A stretch of 10,448 nt of DNA from JABLTI01 sp030629105 (GCA_030629105.1 DAOVPS010000115.1:1-10448); one strand, 5' to 3'. Shown: positions 1-6,807, counted from the stretch's first letter. The notes: generated by a model from the sequence alone, not told the origin. Translations and numbers: made by a program.

Positions 1-199
1 AATAATATTTAGTAATCCTGTAGATAATCGCTTATCTTTTATTTTTTAAATAATTGGTGTAATAGCGAATGGCTTAGCAAGGATTTGCAGTGTTCTCTTC
101 GCCAGCTCATTAAGTGGGTTAATCCCTCTCAAACAAGTTGCACTATATGTTGTTTTTCTCCTCTTTGGAGGAGTTTTTGGTTTAACGCTTTCATCAGAA

Positions 200-943
200 G
201 TGTATGCAGTGGAATATGATAGTACGTTGGATTTTTCAAAAGCCACTGCGAATGTTATCTGGATTATTTGTCTTGCAGGTGGAGTAATAATTGCAGGAAC
301 GTTCTTCTTATGGCATCTTGTTCGACAGAGAAGCATAGTTGACCAGAAACATAAAATGAGCACAAGTTTCATGATTGCTGGTGTCATTGTTGCTTTTTAC
401 GCCAGTATTTTGGTTTATGCTTTAAGATTTGTTTCAGAGGGTTTCTCGAAAGCATTTCTCCACTCTGAATTAATTACAACAAGCATTGGAACAGCATTAA
501 TTACTGTAGGAATGATTTTCGGAGGTAAAACTGCCCTGTATGGTTCCTCACAAGTCATTTCAATCAATATATACAACGAGCATGGGCTTAATCTCTATCA
601 AGGATTCTTCAAAACCACTCATAAAATAAATGAACATCTTGTTTCAGGAATTGCTACTGCAATAGCTGCTTTTGCAACTGAAATAATCGGTGAAGAAGTT
701 TTTCCACGTGAGATTGATTTAGGAGAATACTCACTTATCCTTGATAAACCAGGAAAATTCGCAGGATTCATAGCATGCAAATACCCCTCTAGTCAAATCC
801 ACCAAGGATTGAAGCGTGTGATGACTCATTATCAACCAGGCATGGAGTACGATGAAATATCAAAAATAATTGATAATTATCTTCCTTACGGTACCCCACA
901 GAAAGACCTTGGGTCTCCAATTTATAGGAGGATTGTTGAGTAG
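200..943 (+). CDS. Membrane protein with C-terminal longin/roadblock-like domain
   Basis: I do not recognise a named gene. From the GTG at 200 the protein has 247 residues. Hydrophobic segments lie at about 17-41, 56-77 and 90-113, with a basic loop (RQRSIVDQKHK) after the first. A soluble domain of about 110 residues follows (117-228). It opens with a strand and turn (ISINIYNEHGLNLYQGFF), then an amphipathic helix (VSGIATAIAAFATEIIGEE), then strands (YSLILDKPGKFAGFIACKY) and a helix. This order resembles the small longin/roadblock-type sensor domains common in Asgard proteins, often linked to small GTPases; that assignment is inference. The start is uncertain. The frame is open back to a stop at 47-49, and upstream codons spell a good signal peptide (VALYVVFLLFGGVFGLT, with a possible cleavage after SEVYA), but no ATG, GTG or TTG lies there. 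The gene converges on the minus-strand gene ending at 1049. I am confident it is coding, less so of the start and the domain name. Confidence 0.75.
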   Translation: MYAVEYDSTLDFSKATANVIWIICLAGGVIIAGTFFLWHLVRQRSIVDQKHKMSTSFMIAGVIVAFYASILVYALRFVSEGFSKAFLHSELITTSIGTALITVGMIFGGKTALYGSSQVISINIYNEHGLNLYQGFFKTTHKINEHLVSGIATAIAAFATEIIGEEVFPREIDLGEYSLILDKPGKFAGFIACKYPSSQIHQGLKRVMTHYQPGMEYDEISKIIDNYLPYGTPQKDLGSPIYRRIVE

Positions 944-1048
944 GTCTGAAGAAGTAATTAATCGTTTTTACATTGAAACACTGATTATAGAGAAATACAC
1001 TTTTAGAGAGAGATTTTTCGAGGGTAAAAAGAAAGAGTGAAGAGATTA

Positions 1049-1765
1049 CTATTCAGTAATCGGAGCTCCACAATACGGACATGTAACCATGCTTTCAGGT
1101 GGTAATTTTACATTACAGAATGGGCATTTGTTTTTCTTTCGACCATGACGGGGTAATGCTATTCCTTTAGCTAATGCATCTTTTACTTTCCAAGCATGTT
1201 TTTTTGTTGCTCTGACAACGAATGTAATAATAAGTATGATAAAAATCAAAGCAAAACCAATAATACATCCTAGCATTATCCAAACCCATCTCAATGAGAC
1301 CCAAATACTTGGGAAATGGTCTTCAATTGTCATTGTATTTGATGTCCCTTGTTCTGTAACTGTTATATCAACAAACCCATATTCATTATCATTCAACCAC
1401 ACACCAAGATATACATCTCCATCAGCTGTAGCAGTGTAATTAGCTGCTTCGAAACCATCTCCAGGATCATCTTGTGTTAATACCTTGTTTTTATCTCTAA
1501 AATTCTCATGAGTATAAATTGCAAATCCTATATCATAATCTTCAAACATTGCATCTTCTGTTATTAAGAACTCGTATGTTTTGCCATTCTCCAGATCTTT
1601 TACAACAAATGTCTCCATATCACTACTTGATGAAATAAGTTCACTACCTTGAATAGGTTGAGAGGAATCTGTCAAAAATAGTAAGGATGTAATCATAAGT
1701 AATCCAAATACTAATGCTCTTCTTTTGAAAGACTTGTTTTTTAAGGAAATCACTAAACTCACCAT
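1049..1765 (-). CDS. Secreted/membrane protein with C-terminal zinc ribbon
   Basis: An unnamed protein of 238 residues from the ATG at 1765. A TTG at 1792 would add nine residues but spoils the signal-peptide layout. The N-terminus is basic (KNKSFKRR) followed by a hydrophobic stretch (ALVFGLLMITSLLFL), so it is a signal peptide or anchor. The middle (about 45-150) is an acidic, beta-rich external domain (for example FVVKDLENGKTYEFLIT and DGDVYLGVWLNDNEYGFVDI). It looks like a small jelly-roll of the PPC or GOLD kind; this is inference from pattern only. A strong membrane helix lies at about 160-185, then a basic cytoplasmic stretch and a zinc ribbon with Cys214, Cys217, Cys229 and Cys232 (CPFC and CPYC). 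Predicted topology is beta domain outside and zinc ribbon inside. A TATA-like TATTTAATG sits about 36 bases upstream of the ATG. No Shine-Dalgarno is seen. Confidence 0.8.
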   Translation of the reverse strand: MVSLVISLKNKSFKRRALVFGLLMITSLLFLTDSSQPIQGSELISSSSDMETFVVKDLENGKTYEFLITEDAMFEDYDIGFAIYTHENFRDKNKVLTQDDPGDGFEAANYTATADGDVYLGVWLNDNEYGFVDITVTEQGTSNTMTIEDHFPSIWVSLRWVWIMLGCIIGFALIFIILIITFVVRATKKHAWKVKDALAKGIALPRHGRKKNKCPFCNVKLPPESMVTCPYCGAPITE

Positions 1766-1844
1766 GTAATTATCTAACAGAAATGAAATCAATCGACATT
1801 AAATACTTACTGCTTTAACTACAAATAACTATTTGGGATTGAGC

Positions 1845-2381
1845 CTAACTTTTGCTGATTTCATCAAAGCACTCTTTGCAGAGTAACTTGATATTTTTCA
1901 AACTACTTACAAGTGATTTTTCATTTTGGTTATAAACTTGAATATCTGTTGGTAGTGTTATTGTTTTCCAAACAAAAGGAAGTTCTATGGTTTGAATTTC
2001 TGCTTTCTTTTTCTCTTTTAACGATTCATCAATAATCCATTCTAGTATAAACCAATCCCCTTGTAGTGCCTTGCATTTCAAACAATGATTAGCATAATAT
2101 GGTTCAGCTTTTAATTTTCGTTTTGTTTTATAGAAAAAGGGAAATTCCTCAGATAAAATCTTCCCTACTCGAGTATCTTGCAGCCACAATTGATCTTTTA
2201 TGGTGATAACAGTACCTTCTTCCGCACACTTCCAACATTGATGTTCTACCCACTTCTCTATTACAACTTCTTTAATTTCTTTATTCTCGTATAACTGCTT
2301 GCTACAATTCTCACAGAAACCATCTGATCGTTTCCAAACTTTGTAATTGGAATCCTTAATTCTTCTTTTCCTTTCTGCCAT
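1845..2381 (-). CDS. Four-CxxC zinc protein, interrupted HNH-like
   Basis: A 178-residue soluble protein with no named gene. Four Cys pairs are visible: C23-C26, C49-C52, C100-C103 and C168-C171. The first (VWKRSDGFCENCSKQL) and the last (IKLLCKECFDEI) look like the opening and closing knuckles of an HNH nuclease fold. The last one has Phe where HNH proteins normally have the catalytic or metal His, and no HH motif lies between. The inner pairs (EHQCWKCAEEGTV and ANHCLKCKALQGDWF) match a zinc-ribbon pattern, CWKC followed by CxxCxxxQGD, that I recall from bacterial hypothetical proteins. The simplest reading is a nucleic-acid-binding zinc protein, either a dead HNH with a ribbon inserted or a double zinc ribbon. 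The start is the ATG at 2381. An AT-rich TAATTAAAT lies 24-32 bases upstream, which would suit a leaderless message. Coding is clear and function is not. Confidence 0.8.
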   Translation of the reverse strand: MAERKRRIKDSNYKVWKRSDGFCENCSKQLYENKEIKEVVIEKWVEHQCWKCAEEGTVITIKDQLWLQDTRVGKILSEEFPFFYKTKRKLKAEPYYANHCLKCKALQGDWFILEWIIDESLKEKKKAEIQTIELPFVWKTITLPTDIQVYNQNEKSLVSSLKNIKLLCKECFDEISKS

Positions 2382-2440
2382 GACTGTATATGTAGTATTA
2401 GCTAATTTAATTATTTCTTAATAAGAAGAAGAAACGAGAA

Positions 2441-2474
2441 AGAGAAGAACAGCTCCTGATCACCGTTCTTCTCT
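2441..2474. repeat. 10-bp perfect inverted repeat (hairpin 1)
   Basis: AGAGAAGAAC at 2441-2450 pairs with GTTCTTCTCT at 2465-2474 around a 14-base loop. An outer pairing GAAAC (2431-2435) with GTTTC (2486-2490) would extend it. No T-tract follows directly on either strand, so a simple terminator is unlikely. Confidence 0.7.
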
Positions 2475-2496
2475 CGAAGGCAGTTGTTTCTAATCA

Positions 2497-2513
2497 CCTA
2501 ACAATCTGTTAGG
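2497..2513. repeat. 7-bp hairpin with 3-base loop (hairpin 2)
   Basis: CCTAACA at 2497-2503 pairs with TGTTAGG at 2507-2513 with loop ATC. Its last GG is also the start of hairpin 3, so the two structures are mutually exclusive at that base step, as in a switch-like arrangement. Confidence 0.65.
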
Positions 2514-2537
2514 AATGATTACCTTTCACATCATTCC
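2512..2537. repeat. 8-bp hairpin overlapping hairpin 2 (hairpin 3)
   Basis: GGAATGAT at 2512-2519 pairs with ATCATTCC at 2530-2537 around a 10-base loop. It shares two bases with hairpin 2. Function unknown. Confidence 0.65.
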
Positions 2538-2599
2538 GGTTGAACTTTGGTAAGCTTGAATGTCACTTTTTATCGGAATTCAATCCTGAAGATCGGCAA

Positions 2600-2680
2600 T
2601 TATTTTTTTACCTCTTCAATCTTGATTTTCTGATGTTTTCTCATTCTTTTCCTTCGGTTTGTTTCTCGCATTTTTATCAT
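2600..2680 (-). CDS. Possible tiny basic protein (26 residues)
   Basis: ATG at 2680 to TAA at 2600-2602 encodes 26 residues, about half of them Lys or Arg; the core reads RETNRRKRMRKHQKIKIEE. An in-frame GTG at 2715 would give 38 residues. The composition recalls tiny basic ribosomal proteins such as eL41 or the KRMRKH-type tails of mitoribosomal mS38, but the match is only compositional. A TATA-like AGATATAAC lies about 25 bases upstream of the ATG, which would suit a leaderless message. Purine-rich AT-rich DNA readily produces Lys/Arg-rich reading frames by chance, so this is a candidate only. Confidence 0.22.
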   Translation of the reverse strand: MIKMRETNRRKRMRKHQKIKIEEVKK

Positions 2681-2708
2681 CACATTCTTTCTTGATTCAT
2701 GTTATATC

Positions 2709-2746
2709 TGGTCACTCAATATATCCTCTCTGAGGAAATGTGACCA
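2709..2746. repeat. Stem-loop with nested stem (hairpin 4)
   Basis: TGGTCAC at 2709-2715 pairs with GTGACCA at 2740-2746. Inside, TCCTC (2724-2728) pairs with GAGGA (2732-2736) around a TCT loop. It lies just upstream of the possible tiny ORF on the minus strand and could be an operator or an RNA element. Confidence 0.6.
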
Positions 2747-2823
2747 ATATGTAATCAGCAAAAATAGCTTGAAAAATGATGAAAAATACTGAAAAGGAAA
2801 ATAAAACCAAAGTAATTTCTCAA

Positions 2824-3618
2824 TTACTCAGTTGTTTCAGATAATGCTTTCCGCTCAATTAAGACGGTAACTAATTTTCTTATAGCATTTATTCTTTCTC
2901 GTTCATGCTCAATGAACTTTCTAATCACTTTTTTAATAGTCCATTGTTCATCTGGGAAATTTGTATCTTCTTTACTCTTGAATACTTTATCAGTAAGCTT
3001 TGGATAGTATAATCTTAGAACGGCTGTTGCTCCTTGTCGTACTTTAACCACTCGCTCTAAAAGTGTTAAAGATTCCAATTCATCTTTTGTCATTTTTATT
3101 ATTTCGAGGAATTTCTGTTCCACTTCATCCCCAAATCTTGAGACAAAGAAAAGTTCTGTGTGATAAATGTCTTTTAGTTCTTGATTGATTGTTGCTTTTC
3201 CTGGTAATAATTCGATATTTCTGTCTCCATTAGTAAATTGAAAAACAATTCGCAAGAGTTCTTCTGGCAATTTGTTAATTATCATAATATAGAATTCAAA
3301 CATTTCTTCAGGAATTATTTCAATATCTGATTTGAAAACTGCCGATGCTCCAGTTAAATCAGAAAGATTACTAAAACCCTTCAATTCTTCAATTATATCT
3401 AATTCATTAATTCCTGCAATGTAATCTTTACACATTGCCTTGTAATTATTATCGATGCCTATTGATAGAAGCCATTCACTATATTGTTTCACGTCTTGTA
3501 GTATTGCATCTATAGCTTCACTACGAGAATTAGCTTTTGAAAAGCATCCTAAGAATTCAGCTGCGTGTGCATAATAGCAACCGTCTCCTTCTTCGATGTT
3601 TACTTTAAGTTCTGCCAT
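2824..3618 (-). CDS. HicB-like domain fused to DinB-like four-helix domain
   Basis: A 264-residue protein from the ATG at 3618. A second ATG at 3651 adds MLFYEFLVGQI, which lies ahead of the normal first strand of the domain; I prefer 3618, but TATA-like AT tracts stand at leaderless distance from both. Residues 1-60 match the HicB antitoxin/UPF0150 fold: a short strand (MAELKVNIEEGDGCYYAHA), a hairpin (EFLGCFSKA) and an SRSEAIDAILQDVKQYSEWL helix. Residues 100-255 look like a DinB/YfiT-type four-helix bundle, with DIYHTELFFVSRFG (His153) and FIEHERERINAI (His238), the places where DinB proteins carry metal-binding His. No HicA toxin gene is next to it, so a classic toxin-antitoxin role is unlikely. 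It follows topoisomerase IB by about 150 bases on the same strand. Possible roles include a metal-dependent thiol-transfer enzyme or a stress protein; function unproven. Confidence 0.75.
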   Translation of the reverse strand: MAELKVNIEEGDGCYYAHAAEFLGCFSKANSRSEAIDAILQDVKQYSEWLLSIGIDNNYKAMCKDYIAGINELDIIEELKGFSNLSDLTGASAVFKSDIEIIPEEMFEFYIMIINKLPEELLRIVFQFTNGDRNIELLPGKATINQELKDIYHTELFFVSRFGDEVEQKFLEIIKMTKDELESLTLLERVVKVRQGATAVLRLYYPKLTDKVFKSKEDTNFPDEQWTIKKVIRKFIEHERERINAIRKLVTVLIERKALSETTE

Positions 3619-3770
3619 GATTTGACCAACCAAAAATTCATAAAATAACATTATTTACTAATTGTTTTTTTTTCAAAATTAAAGCGTTTTTTTTTTCACA
3701 TATTGCTGTGTTCTAGTTTCCTTGGATTTTCTTGTGTTTTAAATGTTTTTTAATCACTAAAAACATGGTT

Positions 3771-5627
3771 TTACTCGTCTTTGTCTCTTTCAACCCATGA
3801 AAACTTTCTCTGTAATGTATTTGAATAATAATTGCGCCAATCGTAATCCACTTCTTTTCCCCACTCATAATACACTCTGGGATCAATGTAAGATTTAAGA
3901 CTAGTTCCAAGATTCCATGTTTTAGTTTTCTTTGAGATTTTTTCTTGGGATTCAATTTTCCCTTTGGCTAGTTTTGCCTTATACACTCTTTCTTTTGCAG
4001 TCCCTAAACTATTCTTTCCACGTTCAACCTGGTTCTTAGCTGTTTCTACTCTTTTTTCTGCAGTAATAGTTTTCTTTTTCGCAGATTCGATTTTCTTCTT
4101 TGCTTTTACAATAGCATTCTTATGTCTATTTTTCTCTTTTTGTGTTGCGAAATTAGTTGACATGCTTTTTATTACAGCTAAATCTTCCTTAGTTTGATCA
4201 AGGAATTTTTCTTGTTCTTTTACTTGTTTCTTTCTTAACTTGAGATTTGCTTTAATTTCTTCGAGTCTTTCTTCTCTCTTTGTTTGATTATCATTAGCTT
4301 TCTCGATACGTTCTTGACCTTTGCTTTTTCGTTCGCTATATTTTTGTATCCGATTTTCCCAATTTTTTGGTTCTTGCTTTTTATGGGTACAAACAATTGC
4401 CGCTTCTCTATTGGCCATCACTGCTACTTCTTTCTTCGAAAAATCAGGATCAGCAAGATCAACATCTGATTCATCCAAAAAATTCTGAACGACAGTTGTT
4501 GCATGATATGTTCTGAAAACTTTAGCAGTTAAGCCATTTACTACTTCTTCGAAGAAAGCATTAACTTGACTGCTTCCAATATGGGAGAAAATCTGGGCTT
4601 TTTTATCCCCTGATTCTTTTGCCTCATCTATGAGTTCTTGTAAGGAATTAACGAAAATTTCCGGAAATTCACCTTCCTTAAGCCATTGTACTGAATCCTT
4701 CCCTAAGAATTTGAAGACAATAGTTGATTCGTTTATTTTTACGTGTTCTGGTCGCAAGGTTGTTGCTCCAACGGTATCTGCTTCGTCTTCATCTTTCTCA
4801 TCCCCAACACGGATATTTAGATGATCTATAATGTAACAAGCCGTTGCAATTTTTCTCTTTCGTTTATCACTACCACTAATTGTGCTCAAAATTTGCTTTC
4901 TAATTGTCTCAAGATTATCGCCAACTAGATTTGCTTTATCGTATTTTTCGATTTCTCTGTCTTGTTTTATTGGTGTAGTATCTGAAAGCCAGACGTATTT
5001 GGTTTTTCCAGATAATTTGTCAGTCCATTTAGCAATCCACAAACATTCGGGTTCCCAAACAATTTTCAGCCATTCGCCCTCTGGTCTAGGTGCTTCTGGA
5101 CTAAGATTCAGAATAATGTTAGCTTTTGAAGGTCCTTCTTTCCATTTACCCCTCATTGGGTGCTCTCCTCTGCCCATGAAAATACTACTTGGTTCTGCTG
5201 TGTAATTTGATATTTCAACTTGAGCTCCATCAAGAGTTGCAGTACCATATTTCTCTTTTAATTGTTCTCGAATTACCTTTCGCTCTTCTCGTTCTTGCTT
5301 CTTCTGTTCTTTTGTTTTAGCTTCTCTGATTGCTTTTTGCTTTTCAATATAAGCAATAACCTCGGAAAAATCTATGTTTTCATCAGTTAAGCCAGTATCC
5401 CCTAGTTCTTCGCCAAAATCTTTGAAGTAATTCTTACAGAATATTGGATCATCTACATAAACGGTCGAAAGCTTCCTAACCCAAGCGATTGCCATTTGTT
5501 CTTGTTTTTCTGTAAGCTTGTGTGCATTTCCATTTATTTCAATACTCAATCCAAGATAGGGTATCTCTGAGAGTAAAACTCCGTTGTGTATTAATTGTTC
5601 AATCTTAGTCAAAGACCATTTCCTCAC
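3771..5627 (-). CDS. DNA topoisomerase IB, eukaryotic type
   Basis: Relaxes positive and negative supercoils by a transient 3'-phosphotyrosine nick, needing neither ATP nor metal. The 618 residues follow the eukaryotic TopIB plan. The core DNA clamp starts with a charged helical stretch and FMGRGEHPMRGKWKEG (human: FRGRGNHPKMG). All five catalytic residues are visible: about Arg273 in LNIRVGDEKDEDEADTVG, Lys310 in FLGKDSVQW, Arg372 in AKVFRTYHATT, His415 in AAIVCTHKKQEPKNW, and Tyr580 in SLKSYIDPRVYYEW. The linker coiled coil (about 425-565) is nearly twice the human length and contains seven successive heptads of the form AKxxVxx (about 509-557). The N-terminal extension of human TopI is absent. 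The start is GTG at 5627, fixed by an in-frame stop just upstream; no Shine-Dalgarno is seen. In archaea this enzyme is known from Thaumarchaeota and relatives and some Asgard lineages. Confidence 0.96.
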   Translation of the reverse strand: MRKWSLTKIEQLIHNGVLLSEIPYLGLSIEINGNAHKLTEKQEQMAIAWVRKLSTVYVDDPIFCKNYFKDFGEELGDTGLTDENIDFSEVIAYIEKQKAIREAKTKEQKKQEREERKVIREQLKEKYGTATLDGAQVEISNYTAEPSSIFMGRGEHPMRGKWKEGPSKANIILNLSPEAPRPEGEWLKIVWEPECLWIAKWTDKLSGKTKYVWLSDTTPIKQDREIEKYDKANLVGDNLETIRKQILSTISGSDKRKRKIATACYIIDHLNIRVGDEKDEDEADTVGATTLRPEHVKINESTIVFKFLGKDSVQWLKEGEFPEIFVNSLQELIDEAKESGDKKAQIFSHIGSSQVNAFFEEVVNGLTAKVFRTYHATTVVQNFLDESDVDLADPDFSKKEVAVMANREAAIVCTHKKQEPKNWENRIQKYSERKSKGQERIEKANDNQTKREERLEEIKANLKLRKKQVKEQEKFLDQTKEDLAVIKSMSTNFATQKEKNRHKNAIVKAKKKIESAKKKTITAEKRVETAKNQVERGKNSLGTAKERVYKAKLAKGKIESQEKISKKTKTWNLGTSLKSYIDPRVYYEWGKEVDYDWRNYYSNTLQRKFSWVERDKDE

Positions 5628-5650
5628 TACAAATTATTCAAAAACGATTA

Positions 5651-5659
5651 TTTTTAAAA
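5651..5659 (-). promoter_or_regulatory. Possible TATA box of topoisomerase IB
   Basis: The minus strand reads TTTTAAAAA here, centred about 28 bases before the GTG start at 5627. That distance fits archaeal transcription starting at or next to the start codon, a leaderless message, in line with the missing Shine-Dalgarno. The local AT-richness makes chance similarity possible. Confidence 0.35.
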
Positions 5660-5683
5660 CCTATGTAATTGTTCTATTTAATC

Positions 5684-5690
5684 AAAAAAA
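5684..5690 (-). terminator. T-tract after nrdG
   Basis: Seven A on the plus strand give a run of seven T on the minus strand about 35 bases after the nrdG stop. Archaeal RNA polymerase ends transcription at such T-runs without a hairpin. It would close the nrd operon ahead of the topoisomerase promoter. Confidence 0.3.
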
Positions 5691-5725
5691 TCATTTTCAT
5701 AGTAATAATATTTGGTATTACGACT

Positions 5726-6430
5726 TTACCTTACTTCACAGACTTCAAAATTATCTTTTATTTTCTTCCAAGCATTCTCTAATAAGGTTAAACTTAGGGG
5801 TTTCATTTTTTCAAATTCCTTATCCAAACATCTTATCGGTCTGAATTGTTGTATGTAAAATCGTTTTGCTCCCTTAATCATGTCTGCAATTATAGGTAAA
5901 TCCTTTTCAGGATCAACAATTGTGGGAACGACAGTTGTACGAAATTCATGTTCAATTTCGGATGATAAAATTATTTTGATAGTCTCTTTGATAAGTTTAA
6001 TATCGATTTTTCTTCCAGCAGCTAAATGGTATTTTTCAGGAATGGCTTTTACATCCATTGCTATGTAGTCTACTAATTTGTCATCTATAATTTTCTTCAT
6101 AGCAACAGGATGATATCCATTCGTGTCAAATTTCGTTTTTAGTCCCATATCTTTTAGTATTCGCAAGAATTCAGGTAGGCGTTTACTTAGAAGTGGTTCT
6201 CCTCCAGTTATAGACACACCATCTAACCACTTGCTTTTTGCGCGTTTGTCCATTTCGGCTAAAATATCATTCACGTCATAGCTATCAACTTTGCCAGCAG
6301 TAATGAGGTCTGGATTGTGACAATAAGGACAACGGAAATCACAACCAGCTAAGAAAATACTATCTACAATTAATCCTGGCCATTCTATTAATGATCCTTG
6401 TTTGTATCCTTTGATGGCAAGTTTTGTCAA
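5726..6430 (-). CDS. nrdG: Anaerobic RNR-activating radical SAM enzyme
   Basis: Makes the 5'-deoxyadenosyl radical that abstracts hydrogen from the glycyl-radical Gly of NrdD. At 234 residues it is longer than E. coli NrdG and belongs to the larger activase type found in many anaerobes. The cluster motif is C30-x3-C34-x2-C37 (AGCDFRCPYCHNPD), followed by the SAM-binding GVSITGGEPLL and FDTNGYHP motifs. The family opening GYKQGSLIEWPG is intact. The start is TTG at 6430; an ATG slightly upstream is out of frame. It begins 17 bases after the redoxin stop codon, so both are surely on one message. Its partner is the small glycyl-radical protein at 6808-7047. Regulation would come from the promoter upstream of the NrdR-NrdD gene. 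Confidence 0.93.
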   Translation of the reverse strand: MTKLAIKGYKQGSLIEWPGLIVDSIFLAGCDFRCPYCHNPDLITAGKVDSYDVNDILAEMDKRAKSKWLDGVSITGGEPLLSKRLPEFLRILKDMGLKTKFDTNGYHPVAMKKIIDDKLVDYIAMDVKAIPEKYHLAAGRKIDIKLIKETIKIILSSEIEHEFRTTVVPTIVDPEKDLPIIADMIKGAKRFYIQQFRPIRCLDKEFEKMKPLSLTLLENAWKKIKDNFEVCEVR

Positions 6431-6447
6431 TGCAGTAAAACATCTCT

Positions 6448-6708
6448 TTATGTGATTTTCAATTCTTTTAGGAGTGCATCAACTGTAGGCAAGTCTCCTC
6501 GCCAAGCTTTAACTTCAGAGTCACTTTCATCGGTAATAATAAATGAAGGAGTTGATAAGACATCAGAATATACTGCTTCAGATAATCCTTCTTCTTCATC
6601 TAAATCAAACCAATCTATTTTTGCTCCTTTTTTTTCTAGCTGTTTACCGATTTTTTTCGCAGCCGGACAGTTGGGGCAATCCAATTTTGTGAATATTTTT
6701 AATTTCAT
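6448..6708 (-). CDS. Glutaredoxin/NrdH-like redoxin
   Basis: An 86-residue thioredoxin-fold protein (MKLKIFTKLD start) with active site C11-P-N-C14, a helix AAKKIGKQLEKKG, the cis-proline loop VLSTPSFII and a C-terminal helix. The ATG at 6708 is chosen over one nine codons upstream because GAGGT lies seven bases before it (6716-6720) and because the first beta strand starts there. Lying between the reductase subunits and nrdG, it is the natural electron donor. NrdD2-type class III reductases, as studied in Neisseria bacilliformis, use a redoxin instead of formate; assigning this role here is inference. A stand-alone glutaredoxin function is possible but less likely given the position. Confidence 0.88.
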   Translation of the reverse strand: MKLKIFTKLDCPNCPAAKKIGKQLEKKGAKIDWFDLDEEEGLSEAVYSDVLSTPSFIITDESDSEVKAWRGDLPTVDALLKELKIT

Positions 6709-6715
6709 TTTTATT

Positions 6716-6720
6716 ACCTC
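6716..6720 (-). promoter_or_regulatory. Shine-Dalgarno of the redoxin gene
   Basis: GAGGT on the minus strand, seven bases before the ATG at 6708. It decides the start in favour of 6708 over the in-frame codon at 6735. Confidence 0.65.
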
Positions 6721-6807
6721 ATCGATGGTAAGCATTACTATTTTTTTGCCTTTCTTTTTAAAAAGATAAAAATAGAGAAGGGAATTAAACCCAGGTTGAG
6801 GATTTTT

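Larger units (their letters stand above)
2382..2823. other. Long intergenic region with structured DNA
   Basis: About 440 bases with no convincing gene longer than 40 codons. The left part (2431-2537) holds three closely packed perfect inverted repeats and the right part (2709-2746) a fourth; each is listed separately. Between them lies a stretch that is pyrimidine-rich on the plus strand and includes a possible tiny basic minus-strand ORF. I looked for tRNA T-loops, RNase P core motifs and C/D boxes and found none that hold up. The region most likely contains regulatory or non-coding RNA structure and the promoter of the zinc-protein gene ending at 1845. Confidence 0.6.

Noticed and set aside
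46..387. Minus-strand open frame of 113 codons
   Set aside because: It lies antisense to the start of the membrane protein gene and its translation shows no domain; the plus-strand frame, with signal peptide and helices, explains the DNA better.
2566..2592. TTCAATC resembling a tRNA T-loop
   Set aside because: The flanking bases do not form the five-pair T-stem and there is no acceptor or anticodon stem.
2774..2795. ATGATGA followed by CTGA, like C and D boxes of a guide RNA
   Set aside because: The boxes are only six bases apart and no second C'/D' pair is present, so there is no room for a guide.
3713..3955. Minus-strand 80-codon frame overlapping the topoisomerase C-terminus
   Set aside because: It overlaps the part of topoisomerase IB that carries the catalytic Tyr motif and shows no features of its own.
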